11,384 nt of DNA. Origin: Actinomycetes bacterium. GTDB lineage: Bacteria; Actinomycetota; Acidimicrobiia; Acidimicrobiales; Microtrichaceae. Where the stretch lies: the NCBI GenBank assembly GCA_023434535.1, contig JAEYSR010000156.1, forward strand, positions 1 to 11,384, given 5' to 3'. Of this stretch, positions 1 through 6,260 are shown in pieces; positions within the stretch are counted from its first letter, which is position 1, and every line of letters begins with the position of its first letter. The notes under the pieces were generated by a model that saw only the letters and a list, made by a program, of their open reading frames with translations, searched no databases and was not told where the DNA came from. The translations under genes were made by a program, and so were the position numbers.

Positions 1-51
1 ACATCTAAATGATTGAGGGAATGGTACTCCAGGTGGATCCGGCGCTCCCGC

Positions 52-66
52 CGCGTCGCCGACGCG
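52..66 (-). terminator. Short stem-loop after the TetR gene
   Basis: A perfect 6-bp G/C stem (CGCGTC, loop GCC, GACGCG) lies 16 bp beyond the TetR stop codon. It has no T-tract. It could end the TetR transcript, but short hairpins like this are common by chance in such GC-rich DNA, so support is weak. The rest of positions 1-81 holds no gene that I can support. Confidence 0.25.
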
Positions 67-81
67 TCGTGTCGGGCCGCG

Positions 82-735
82 TCAGGGGCTGGGCGGCTCG
101 GGAGCCGGGGGAGTGGCGGCCGCGACGGCCCGCGCCGCCACCGTGGCGGCCCGGCCGGCCGGGACGCCGAGCGAGCGGAGGAGCTGGCGGACCACGCCCT
201 CCGCGTACTCGGGTCCCGGGTCGTCGTCGACGATCCGTCGGACCGCCATGAGGATGGACCCGACGACCACGTCCGCGGTCGCCTCGTCGTCGGGCGCGGT
301 GAAGCGGCCGGAGGCGCGACCCGCCGCGAGGTCGTCGCGGAGGTGTGAGAACGGTCCTCCCTCGAGGAGGGCCTGCTGCACAGGTTCCAGACGCAACGCG
401 ACGCGCGCCAGGTCGGGGGCCTGGGCGACCCGCGTCAGGGCCTGCGCCGTGATGGTGGCGAACCGCACGGCCGGGTCGTCGTCGGCGGTGGCCGCCGCGC
501 TCTCCTCGGTGAAGGCGCCGACGACGTCGTCGACCAGGGCGGCGACGAGGGCGTCGCGGTCGGAGAAGTAGTTGTAGAAGGTCCCGTGCGAGACCCCGGC
601 CCGGGAGGCCAGGTCGTCGACGCTGAACGACTCGCCGCGCTCTGCGATCACCGCGCTCGCGGTGTCGAGCAGCAGGCGCCGCGTCCGCTCCTTCTTCTTG
701 TGGCCCCTCGTCGGGGTGTCGTCCGCAGGCGGCAC
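82..735 (-). CDS. TetR/AcrR family transcriptional regulator
   Basis: This is a probable repressor of about 217 residues that controls the divergent ring-cleavage operon and likely itself. The N-terminus is basic (residues 10-20, with HKKK and RTRR). A canonical TetR helix-turn-helix follows at about residues 38-57, with the LASRAGVSHGTFYNYF signature and FSDRDAL after it. The rest is the variable ligand-binding helical domain, ending in an Ala/Pro-rich tail. Length is normal for the family. The frame stays open up to an ATG at 825, but that start would code straight through the operator and overlap the divergent gene. I therefore place the start at GTG 735, just before the basic arm. No good Shine-Dalgarno precedes it, so the message may be leaderless; the exact start is uncertain. 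The inducer is not visible; the neighbours suggest an aromatic compound or its CoA or acid derivative. The family call is firm and the target is inferred from the half-site array beside it. Confidence 0.9.
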   Translation of the reverse strand: MPPADDTPTRGHKKKERTRRLLLDTASAVIAERGESFSVDDLASRAGVSHGTFYNYFSDRDALVAALVDDVVGAFTEESAAATADDDPAVRFATITAQALTRVAQAPDLARVALRLEPVQQALLEGGPFSHLRDDLAAGRASGRFTAPDDEATADVVVGSILMAVRRIVDDDPGPEYAEGVVRQLLRSLGVPAGRAATVAARAVAAATPPAPEPPSP

Positions 736-754
736 GTCGTCAACGTAGTGGATC

Positions 755-795
755 GTCAGTATTGACAACAACGTCAATTCTGACGAAAGTGTCAA
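755..795. promoter_or_regulatory. Operator array with 18-bp period in a divergent promoter region
   Basis: Five half-sites are regularly spaced: GTCA (755), TGAC (763), GTCA (773), TGAC (781), GTCA (791). The layout is GTCA-N4-TGAC-N6-GTCA-N4-TGAC-N6-GTCA, so each orientation recurs exactly every 18 bp. Within it are two larger palindromes: TTGAC-N6-GTCAA at 762-777 and CTGAC-N6-GTCAA at 780-795. It sits in the 88-bp gap between the divergent TetR gene and the dioxygenase operon, where TetR-family operators usually lie. TTGACA and TTGACG hexamers inside the array could serve as -35 elements on either strand, so bound repressor would occlude promoters in both directions. I see no convincing -10 hexamer on either strand. 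Confidence 0.75.
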
Positions 796-811
796 ACATG
801 CCGATCGACTC

Positions 812-815
812 GGAG
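812..815 (+). promoter_or_regulatory. Shine-Dalgarno of the dioxygenase gene
   Basis: GGAG lies 8 bases before ATG 824 and supports that start over the nearby out-of-frame ATGs at 798 and 816. Confidence 0.6.
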
Positions 816-823
816 ATGCGCTC

Positions 824-1396
824 ATGACACCGCCCACGCCACAGCCGAGGCTGACCCTCGGCCACACCACGCTCGCCGTCGTCGACCTCGACGCCGTCCT
901 CGCCTTCTACCGGGACGTGCTCGGCTTCCACGTCACCAACCGCGGCGAGCCCGTGCCCGGCGCGCCGGAGATGGCGTTCCTCTCCCAGGACCCGTCGGCC
1001 CACCACCAGATCGTGATGGTCACAGGGTCGGCGCCTCGGGAGCACGACTTCGTCCTCTCGGACCACCTGGCCTTCCGCACGTCGACCCTCGACGACCTCC
1101 GGGCCATCGGCTCCGCCCTCGAGGCGGCCGAGGTGCCGGTGATCCCGATCGACCACGGCAACTCCTGGTCCCTCTACTTCAACGACCCCGAGGGCAACGG
1201 GCTGGAGTGCTTCGTGGACACGCCCTTCCACGTCGCCCAGCCGTACGCCGATGGCCTCGACCTGTCGCTGTCCCACGAGGAGCTGGTCCGGACGACCCGT
1301 GGCCGGATCGCAGAGCTTCCCGAATTCCGGCCCTACGACCAGTGGCGCTCCGAGCTCTCCGCCGCGCTCGGGCTCGACCCCCGGACCGGGAGGTAG
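824..1396 (+). CDS. Single-domain VOC/type I extradiol dioxygenase-like protein
   Basis: This 190-residue enzyme of the vicinal oxygen chelate superfamily probably performs Fe(II)-dependent extradiol (meta) cleavage of a catechol in the cytoplasm. The VOC half-motifs are clear: GHTTLAVVDLDAVLAFY near the start and LYFNDPEGNGLECFVD near residue 128. Visible candidate metal ligands are H14, H81 and E128, the 2-His-1-carboxylate pattern. H60-H61 (HHQIVM), H111 (DHGNSWSLY) and Y118 match the second-shell His and Tyr residues of type I extradiol dioxygenases. The classical enzymes (BphC, XylE) have two domains and about 300 residues, so this is a compact member with only the catalytic module, plus a C-terminal extension of about 60 residues. 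It is the first gene of the operon, directly after the operator array. Glyoxalase or another VOC activity is possible, but the His/Tyr set and the hydroxylase downstream favour ring cleavage. Confidence 0.85.
   Translation: MTPPTPQPRLTLGHTTLAVVDLDAVLAFYRDVLGFHVTNRGEPVPGAPEMAFLSQDPSAHHQIVMVTGSAPREHDFVLSDHLAFRTSTLDDLRAIGSALEAAEVPVIPIDHGNSWSLYFNDPEGNGLECFVDTPFHVAQPYADGLDLSLSHEELVRTTRGRIAELPEFRPYDQWRSELSAALGLDPRTGR
1388..1393 (+). promoter_or_regulatory. Shine-Dalgarno that fixes the SDR start
   Basis: GGGAGG sits 8 bases before GTG 1402, inside the last codons of the dioxygenase gene. It decides the SDR start against a frame that is open far upstream (from 1207), where translation would only run antiparallel to no known domain and overlap the dioxygenase. 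Confidence 0.7.
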
Positions 1397-1401
1397 CGGC
1401 C

Positions 1402-2181
1402 GTGGACCTCGGACTCGACGGGCGCCACGCCATCGTGTGCGCCTCCAGCCGTGGGCTGGGATTCGCCTGTGCGGAGTCGCTGGCCCGCGAAGGGGTGCAC
1501 CTGGTGATCAACGGCCGCGACGAGCGCTCCCTCGCCGACGCCCGTGACCGACTGGTGGACGAGCACGACGTCCCGGTCGACGCGGTCGTGGGCGACGTCG
1601 GCGACCCCGCCACCCGTGACGCACTCCTCTCCGCATCACCGGAGCCCGACATCCTCGTCACCAACAACGGCGGCCCCACGCCGGGCCGCTTCGCCGACTG
1701 GGAGCGCGACGACTGGGTGGCGGCGCTCGACGCCAACATGCTCACCCCGCTCGCGCTCATCCGCTCGGTGCTGGACGGCATGGTCGAGCGGCGCTTCGGG
1801 CGGATCGTCAACATCACCTCCGCGATGGTGACCACGCCGCTGTCGCCGATGGGCCTGTCGACCGGCGCCCGCACCGGTCTCACCTCCGTGGCCAAGGCGC
1901 TCTCCCGGGACGTGGCCTCGGCCAACGTGACGATCAACAACCTCCTCCCCGAGCGCATCGACACCGACCGCCAACGCCAGATGGCCGAGCTCCACGCCGC
2001 CCTCGCCGGCATCACGGTCGAGGAGGCCTACGAGCACATGGCGACCACGATCGCCGCCGGTCGACTGGGTCGTCCCTCCGAGCTCGGCGACGCCTGTGCG
2101 TTCCTGTGCAGCGCGCAGGCCGGCTACATCAGCGGGCAGAACCTCCACCTCGACGGGGGCAGCTACGGAGGCCTGCTGTGA
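1402..2181 (+). CDS. SDR-family protein with altered active site
   Basis: This 259-residue Rossmann-fold protein belongs to the short-chain dehydrogenase/reductase superfamily. The dinucleotide-binding glycine motif is present but modified (residues 13-20, CASSRGLG instead of TGxxxGxG). NNGGP at 88-92 stands in for NAG, N112 and S140 (ITSAM) fill two of the four tetrad positions, and LDGGSYGG near the end is typical of the family. The YxxxK motif is missing: alignment on the following (K/R)-x-G-L puts S153 at Tyr and R157 at Lys. A subgroup of FabG-like SDRs is known to deviate in this way, with poorly defined function. It may act with a different proton donor, on a different reaction, or as a non-catalytic NAD(P)-binding partner. 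Translation starts at GTG, 5 bp after the dioxygenase stop. In the pathway it would handle a dihydrodiol, alcohol or ketone intermediate. The fold is certain; the role is open. Confidence 0.88.
   Translation: MDLGLDGRHAIVCASSRGLGFACAESLAREGVHLVINGRDERSLADARDRLVDEHDVPVDAVVGDVGDPATRDALLSASPEPDILVTNNGGPTPGRFADWERDDWVAALDANMLTPLALIRSVLDGMVERRFGRIVNITSAMVTTPLSPMGLSTGARTGLTSVAKALSRDVASANVTINNLLPERIDTDRQRQMAELHAALAGITVEEAYEHMATTIAAGRLGRPSELGDACAFLCSAQAGYISGQNLHLDGGSYGGLL
2167..2171 (+). promoter_or_regulatory. Shine-Dalgarno of the FAD monooxygenase gene
   Basis: GGAGG lies 6 bases before GTG 2178, within the end of the SDR gene. It fixes the hydroxylase start at the GTGA overlap, just before the Rossmann motif. 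Confidence 0.75.
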
Positions 2182-3842
2182 GCGCGGCGATCGACGTCCC
2201 GTTCCTGGTCGTCGGCGCCGGCCCTGTCGGCCTCACGACGGCCCGGCTGCTGGCCGACGGCGGCCACGGCTGCCTGGTGGTGGAGCGTCGCGACGGCCCG
2301 CAGCGCCACCCCGCGGCCCACGTCGTCAACGCGAGGACGCTCGAGATCTTCCGGCAGGCCGGGTTGGACATGGCGGCCATCGATTCCGTGGCCAAGGACC
2401 CGGCCGACGCGGGCCACGTGAACTTCGTGACCCGGCTCGACGGGCGGCTGATCGGTCGGCTCCCGTTCGAGCGCCAGGGCGAGGAGTGCCTGGCGCTGAC
2501 GCCCACTCCGCTGCGCAACATCTCCCAGCACCGCCTCGAGCCGATCCTGGCCGCCGAGGTGTCGGCCACCCCGGGCGTCGAGCTCCGCTACGGATCGGAG
2601 TGGCGGTCCGCGGAGGTCGACGGGAGCGGCGTCACCTCGGTGGTCGTCGATGCCTCGACCGGCGAGCAGATCGTCGTGCGCAGTCGGTACCTGATCGCGG
2701 CGGACGGCGCCGGCAGCCGGATCCGCAAGTGGCTCGGCATCGACATGGTCGGTCCGGCGAGCCTCCAGAGCTTCGTGGCCATCCACCTGCGGGCCGACCT
2801 CCGGCCGGTCGTCGCCGAGCGCCCGGGTGTCCTCCACTTCGTGATGGACCCGGCGGCCAGCGGCGTGTTCGTCGCCCACGACCCCGCCTCGGAGTGGGTG
2901 TTCATGGTCGACTACGACCCGGCGACCGAGTCCGTCGACGAGTTCGACGCCGCCCGCTGCGCCGCCCTCGTCGATGCCGCGATCGGTCAGGCCCAGGTGC
3001 CGTTCGAGGTCCTCGGGGTCGGGACCTGGCACATGACCGCTCAGGTGGCCGAGCGGATGCGCTCGGACCGGGTCTTCCTCGTCGGCGACGCGGCCCACCG
3101 CTTCCCGCCGACCGGCGGACTGGGCCTCAACACCGGCGTCGCCGACGCCCACGACCTGGCCTGGAAGCTGTGCGCGGTGGAGGAGGGCTGGGCGGGTCCC
3201 GCCCTGCTCGACAGCTACGAGTCGGAGCGGCGGCCGGTGGCGGAGATCAACTGCGAGCAGAGCACGTCCAACGCCATCCGGATCCTGGACCTGGTCGTGG
3301 CCCTGGGCCTGGACGACGACCCGTCGACCGAGCGGCTCCACGCCGCTCTCGACGACCCGGATGCGGTCGGCGCGATCGCGGAGGCCGTCGACGCGCAGGC
3401 CACGCACTTCGACATGCTCGGACTGCAGCTCGGCCACGTCTACGCCGGTGGGGCGATCGCCCGGGAGGGGGAGCGGCCGCCATCGCTGACCGACCCGCGC
3501 TCCTTCGACCCTCACGCCGAGGTCGGCGCCCGGCTGCCGCACGCGTGGACCACCGACGGTCGCTCCACCCTGGACATGGTCGATCGCCATGGTCTCACGC
3601 TGCTCACGTTCGGCTCCCACGATGCGTGGGCCGACCGCATCGCAGCGGAGACCGCGCCCGTGGTGCAGGTCGTCGTGGGCCCGGACCTCGTGGACGGCTC
3701 GTGGCGGGAGCGCTGCGGGATCGGCCCCGACGGCGCGCTCCTGGTGCGACCCGACCAGCACGTCGCGTGGCGTTCCGAGGCGTGCGACGGCGACCGCCTC
3801 GACGCACTGGCCGGTGCCGTCGCGCTGACGGTGGGGTGCTGA
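2178..3842 (+). CDS. FAD-dependent aromatic monooxygenase (PheA/TfdB/MhpA type)
   Basis: This 554-residue group A flavoprotein hydroxylase uses NAD(P)H and O2 to hydroxylate a phenolic ring, probably ortho to an existing hydroxyl to give a catechol. Three FAD fingerprints are present: GAGPVG at residues 13-18 (ADP binding), ADGAGS at 175-180 (the DG motif), and GDAAHRFPPTGGLGLNTG from residue 303 (flavin ribityl contact). A C-terminal thioredoxin-like segment (about 440-554; VGARLPHAW, then DQHVAWR) is typical of the phenol hydroxylase/MhpA branch, as is the length. GTG 2178 overlaps the SDR stop codon (TGA 2179-2181), so translation is coupled. With the extradiol dioxygenase and the FAH-fold gene it forms the core of a hydroxylate-then-cleave pathway. 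Relatives act on phenols, hydroxyphenylpropionates, resorcinols and polyketides; the sequence does not settle the substrate. Confidence 0.93.
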   Translation: MSAAIDVPFLVVGAGPVGLTTARLLADGGHGCLVVERRDGPQRHPAAHVVNARTLEIFRQAGLDMAAIDSVAKDPADAGHVNFVTRLDGRLIGRLPFERQGEECLALTPTPLRNISQHRLEPILAAEVSATPGVELRYGSEWRSAEVDGSGVTSVVVDASTGEQIVVRSRYLIAADGAGSRIRKWLGIDMVGPASLQSFVAIHLRADLRPVVAERPGVLHFVMDPAASGVFVAHDPASEWVFMVDYDPATESVDEFDAARCAALVDAAIGQAQVPFEVLGVGTWHMTAQVAERMRSDRVFLVGDAAHRFPPTGGLGLNTGVADAHDLAWKLCAVEEGWAGPALLDSYESERRPVAEINCEQSTSNAIRILDLVVALGLDDDPSTERLHAALDDPDAVGAIAEAVDAQATHFDMLGLQLGHVYAGGAIAREGERPPSLTDPRSFDPHAEVGARLPHAWTTDGRSTLDMVDRHGLTLLTFGSHDAWADRIAAETAPVVQVVVGPDLVDGSWRERCGIGPDGALLVRPDQHVAWRSEACDGDRLDALAGAVALTVGC

Positions 3843-3843
3843 C

Positions 3844-4800
3844 GTGGCCGTCGACGTCCTCCGCTACCGCCATGGCGGCGCCGAGTCCTGGGGTGTGGTC
3901 GACGGGACGCAGGTGCGTCCGGTCCTCGGGTCGTTCCCGTCGACCCGCAGCTTCGTGCTCGACGCCGCCGACGCGGTCCGGTCGGGCGAGCACCCGCTCG
4001 GCCATCCGATCGCCGTCGAGGAGGTCGAGGTCCTCAGCCCGGTCACCACGGACGGCCAGTTCATCTGCCAGGCGATCAACTACCGCACCCACATGGCGGA
4101 GTCGGGCTTCGACCCCCGGACGAGTCCGTTCAACGTGTTCTTCCGCAAGGCCTCGTCGTCGATCGCCGGACCGACCACCGACATCGTCAGCCCACCCGGC
4201 GTCGAGTACCTCGACCACGAGGTGGAGATCGGGCTGGTCCTCCGGCGAGACGTCGACTCGGCCACGACCGTGACCGGGGCGGGCCTGGCGGACCACGTGG
4301 CCGCGCTCGTGGCGCTGAACGACGTGAGCGCCCGCGACCTCCAGCTGGCCGAGACCCAGTTCTACAGGTCCAAGAGCTTCCGCACGTTCGGTCCGACCGG
4401 CCCACACCTCACGCTGGTCGACGCGGACGACCTGGCCCGGTTCGAGGAGATCCGACTCCGGCTCTGGGTCAACGGGGAGCTGCGCCAGGACGAGCTCGCC
4501 GCCGACATGGTCCACGGCCCCGCCGCCACCCTGACCGAGCTGTCGTCGGTCCAGGACTGGCGGGCCGGGGACCTGCTGGCGACGGGCACACCGGGCGGGT
4601 GCGCGCTGCACGTGCCGGCGTTCCCGTTGCGAGCGATCGCGCAGGTCGTCTCGCCGGCCCGGCGGGTGGCGCTGGTCCGGCGCAGTGCCGCGAGGAACCG
4701 CCGGCGACTGCTGCCGGGTGACCTGGTCGAGCTCCACGTCGGAACCGACGACGGTGCGATCGACCTCGGACGCCAGCGCACCCGCGTCGTCGCCGGCTGA
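3844..4800 (+). CDS. Fumarylacetoacetate hydrolase (FAH) family protein
   Basis: This 318-residue enzyme of the FAH superfamily probably hydrolyses or hydrates the dienoate formed by ring cleavage. Recognisable elements, in order, are INYRTHMAESG (about residues 78-88), YLDHEVEIGLVL with the metal-binding pair E126 and E128, ALNDVSARD with the likely third ligand D160, KSFRTFGPTGP around K177, and DLLATGTPGG near residue 250. The usual Asp in the K-x-F-D-T-F motif is Arg here (R180). After GTPGG there is an insertion of about 25 residues before the final PGDLVELHV and DLGRQR elements; many FAH-domain hydrolases have a shorter end. Translation starts at GTG, 1 bp after the hydroxylase stop, and this is the last gene of the operon. 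Family members include fumarylacetoacetases, 2-hydroxypentadienoate hydratases and oxaloacetate or acylpyruvate hydrolases. The exact reaction here is inferred from context. Confidence 0.9.
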   Translation: MAVDVLRYRHGGAESWGVVDGTQVRPVLGSFPSTRSFVLDAADAVRSGEHPLGHPIAVEEVEVLSPVTTDGQFICQAINYRTHMAESGFDPRTSPFNVFFRKASSSIAGPTTDIVSPPGVEYLDHEVEIGLVLRRDVDSATTVTGAGLADHVAALVALNDVSARDLQLAETQFYRSKSFRTFGPTGPHLTLVDADDLARFEEIRLRLWVNGELRQDELAADMVHGPAATLTELSSVQDWRAGDLLATGTPGGCALHVPAFPLRAIAQVVSPARRVALVRRSAARNRRRLLPGDLVELHVGTDDGAIDLGRQRTRVVAG

Positions 4801-4824
4801 ACGGCCGGCTCCGGCGACGACGCG
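4783..4824. terminator. Strong stem-loop between convergent genes
   Basis: A perfect 14-bp inverted repeat (left arm 4783-4796, right arm 4811-4824; CGCGTCGTCGCCGG and its complement) has a 14-base loop that contains the FAH stop codon. A smaller alternative stem (GCCGGC, 4792-4797 with 4804-4809) overlaps it. There is no T-tract, as is usual for GC-rich actinobacteria. It lies between the ends of two convergent operons, so it probably acts in both directions. Confidence 0.65.
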
Positions 4825-4835
4825 CGGGTGGTCGG

Positions 4836-5300
4836 TCAGCGCTGCTTGCCGTCCAGGAACAGCTGGACCGCCTTGGCGATCCGCCGCTCCCGGGTGGCCT
4901 CGGTCTTGGCGTCGGTGACCTGTCCCACGTGGTAGCGCTGGAGGCTGTTGGACAGCCCGTCGAAGAACGTCCGGGCCGCCGGCTCCGCGGCGAGCGCCGC
5001 GGCGAAGTCCTCGGGGACGTCGACCTCCCGGGGCGAGTCGTCCACGGTCAGCGTGACCGAGATCGCGTCGCCGGCGGAGAGCCCGGCCTCCTGTCGGATC
5101 GCCTTGCTCACCGGGACCAGGTGCCGCCCGCCCATCACGCCCACCGTGGTCCGGAACTCGTAGCCGTTGACCTCGACCCGCACGGGTGGCCGCCGCCCGG
5201 CGCCCAGCGCCTCGATGACGTCCTCCGGCACCTCGATGCCGGTGTTGTTGCCCGTGGCCTGGAGCGTCGTGTCGAACGAGGCAGTGGCCGGCGTCGCCAT
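4836..5300 (-). CDS. DUF1905/YdeI (OmpD-associated)-type protein
   Basis: This cytoplasmic protein of 154 residues has two recognisable parts. Residues 1-90 are a DUF1905-type beta barrel (SFDTTLQATGNNTGIEVPED, VEVNGYEFRTTVGVMGGRHLVPVSKAIR, then AGDAISVTLTVD). Residues 100-150 are the YdeI/OmpD-associated helical tail (FFDGLSNSLQRYHV, AKTEATRERRIAKAVQLFLDGK). Proteins with this pair are widespread and small, and their biochemical function is not established; one named relative is linked to bacteriocin protection. The start ATG at 5300 shares its A with the TGA of the upstream VOC gene, so the two are translationally coupled. It is the last gene of the AraC-VOC-YdeI operon and ends 36 bp from the convergent FAH gene. 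The family is firm and the role unknown. Confidence 0.85.
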   Translation of the reverse strand: MATPATASFDTTLQATGNNTGIEVPEDVIEALGAGRRPPVRVEVNGYEFRTTVGVMGGRHLVPVSKAIRQEAGLSAGDAISVTLTVDDSPREVDVPEDFAAALAAEPAARTFFDGLSNSLQRYHVGQVTDAKTEATRERRIAKAVQLFLDGKQR

Positions 5301-5752
5301 CACTCGGCCATCGTCGACAGGTCGACGTCGGTCAGGTCGAACATCTGGCCGATTCGGATCGCGTTGCCGAACGGGTCGCGGATGCCGAAGTCGATGCCGT
5401 AGGGCCGCTCCATCGGCTCGTCGGTGATGTCGACCCCACGACCCTTGAGGGTCTCGAAGGTGGCCTGCGCGTCGTCGGTCGTCAGGAACAGGGCGCCGCC
5501 GATGGCCCCCTTCGCGACCAGCTCGCGCACCTGGGCGGCGGTGGACTCGTCCATCGACGGGGGACCGGGTCGCTCCAGGAGGATCTCGCGGCTCGGGTCG
5601 CCGGGGAGGCACACGGTCAGCCACCGCATGAAGCCGAGGTCGACATCGGCGGCGACCTCCATGCCGAGGGTTCCGACGTAGAAGTCGAGGGCCTGGTCCT
5701 GGTCGAGGACGAACACCTGTGAGCGGGAGATGATGTTGAACATGGAGGTCAC
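5300..5752 (-). CDS. VOC-fold protein (glyoxalase/bleomycin-resistance superfamily)
   Basis: This 150-residue single VOC domain contains SRSQVFVLDQDQALDFYVGTLG near the N-terminus and FGIRDPFGNAIRIGQMF near the C-terminus, two beta-alpha-beta-beta-beta modules. The usual VOC metal ligands are mostly absent: the central His is not seen in GALFLTTDD, and the terminal Glu position is Arg in NAIRIGQ. It may therefore bind a ligand without canonical metal chemistry. The start is taken at GTG 5752 because GTGA overlaps the AraC stop (TGA 5751-5749) and AGGA lies 8 bases upstream. ATG 5743, three codons inside, is the alternative. It sits between an AraC regulator and a YdeI-type gene, an arrangement that suggests a small-molecule response. 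Its substrate is unknown. Confidence 0.87.
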   Translation of the reverse strand: MTSMFNIISRSQVFVLDQDQALDFYVGTLGMEVAADVDLGFMRWLTVCLPGDPSREILLERPGPPSMDESTAAQVRELVAKGAIGGALFLTTDDAQATFETLKGRGVDITDEPMERPYGIDFGIRDPFGNAIRIGQMFDLTDVDLSTMAE

Positions 5753-6183
5753 GGTACGGATCCTGACGCCGTCGCTGCTTCTCCGAAACTGCTCGGTCTC
5801 GTCCATGTCCGGACGAAGCAGGAGGGGACCCGCTCGGAGTCGGTGCGGCCCCCTCGTCGTTGGAACGCAGAGGGCGACTCGCCGACGATGTCGGAGAACG
5901 TCCGGCTGAAGGTGCCGAGGCTGGAGAAGCCGCACTGCATGCAGACGTCGGTCACGGTCGCGTCGGTGGTGCGCAGCAGGTACATGGCCCGCTCGATGCG
6001 CCGCCGCTGCAGGTAGCGGTGCGGCGTCTCGCCGAACGTCGCCTTGAACGACCGGATGAAGTTGGCCTCGGAGATGCAGGCGATGGCGGCGAGCGACGGC
6101 ACGTCGAGCGGATCCGCGAAGTCGCGGTCCATGGCGTCGCGGGCACGGAGCAGTCGCCGGTTGGTCGCCACCTGGTCGGCCAT
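5749..6183 (-). CDS. AraC family transcriptional regulator (DNA-binding domain only)
   Basis: This protein of 144 residues is made almost entirely of the AraC/XylS DNA-binding domain. The first helix-turn-helix spans about residues 28-48 (VPSLAAIACISEANFIRSFKATFG, then TPHRYLQRRRIERA). The second spans about 76-96 (TVTDVCMQCGFSSLGTFSRTF, then GESPSAFQRR). There is no separate N-terminal sugar- or ligand-binding domain, so signal sensing must come from the short tail (111-144), from a partner, or not at all. ATG 6183 is chosen because the domain begins right after it; GGAGAG abuts it too closely to be an ideal ribosome site, and the frame stays open upstream into the CDF gene end. The gene overlaps the VOC gene by 4 bp and likely regulates its own operon. 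Confidence 0.88.
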   Translation of the reverse strand: MADQVATNRRLLRARDAMDRDFADPLDVPSLAAIACISEANFIRSFKATFGETPHRYLQRRRIERAMYLLRTTDATVTDVCMQCGFSSLGTFSRTFSDIVGESPSAFQRRGGRTDSERVPSCFVRTWTRPSSFGEAATASGSVP

Positions 6184-6260
6184 CTCTCCAGCTTGCCAGC
6201 CGATCGCCGTGGTGCTCGGCCGGCGGCTCGACGAGTGGCGGTGGGCGTCGCCTCCGGCGA

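Noticed and set aside
9..348. Open frames on the plus strand at the left edge
   Set aside because: They run antisense through the TetR gene, encode Arg/Pro/Gly-rich low-complexity sequence with no domain, and are typical shadows in GC-rich DNA.
736..825. N-terminal extension of the TetR protein to ATG 825
   Set aside because: It would translate through the palindromic operator and overlap the divergent gene; the extra residues have no TetR similarity.
2163..3761. 532-codon open frame antisense to the FAD monooxygenase
   Set aside because: The sense strand has complete FAD motifs and good ribosome sites; the antisense product is His/Arg/Asp-rich with no recognisable fold.
3604..4737. 377-codon open frame antisense to FAH and the monooxygenase end
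   Set aside because: Low-complexity composition, no domain, and it crosses two firmly identified sense genes and their junction.
824..4800. Antibiotic biosynthesis cluster
   Set aside because: FAD hydroxylase, SDR and VOC genes also occur in polyketide tailoring, but there is no polyketide synthase, peptide synthetase or exporter, and the FAH-fold gene fits catabolism better.
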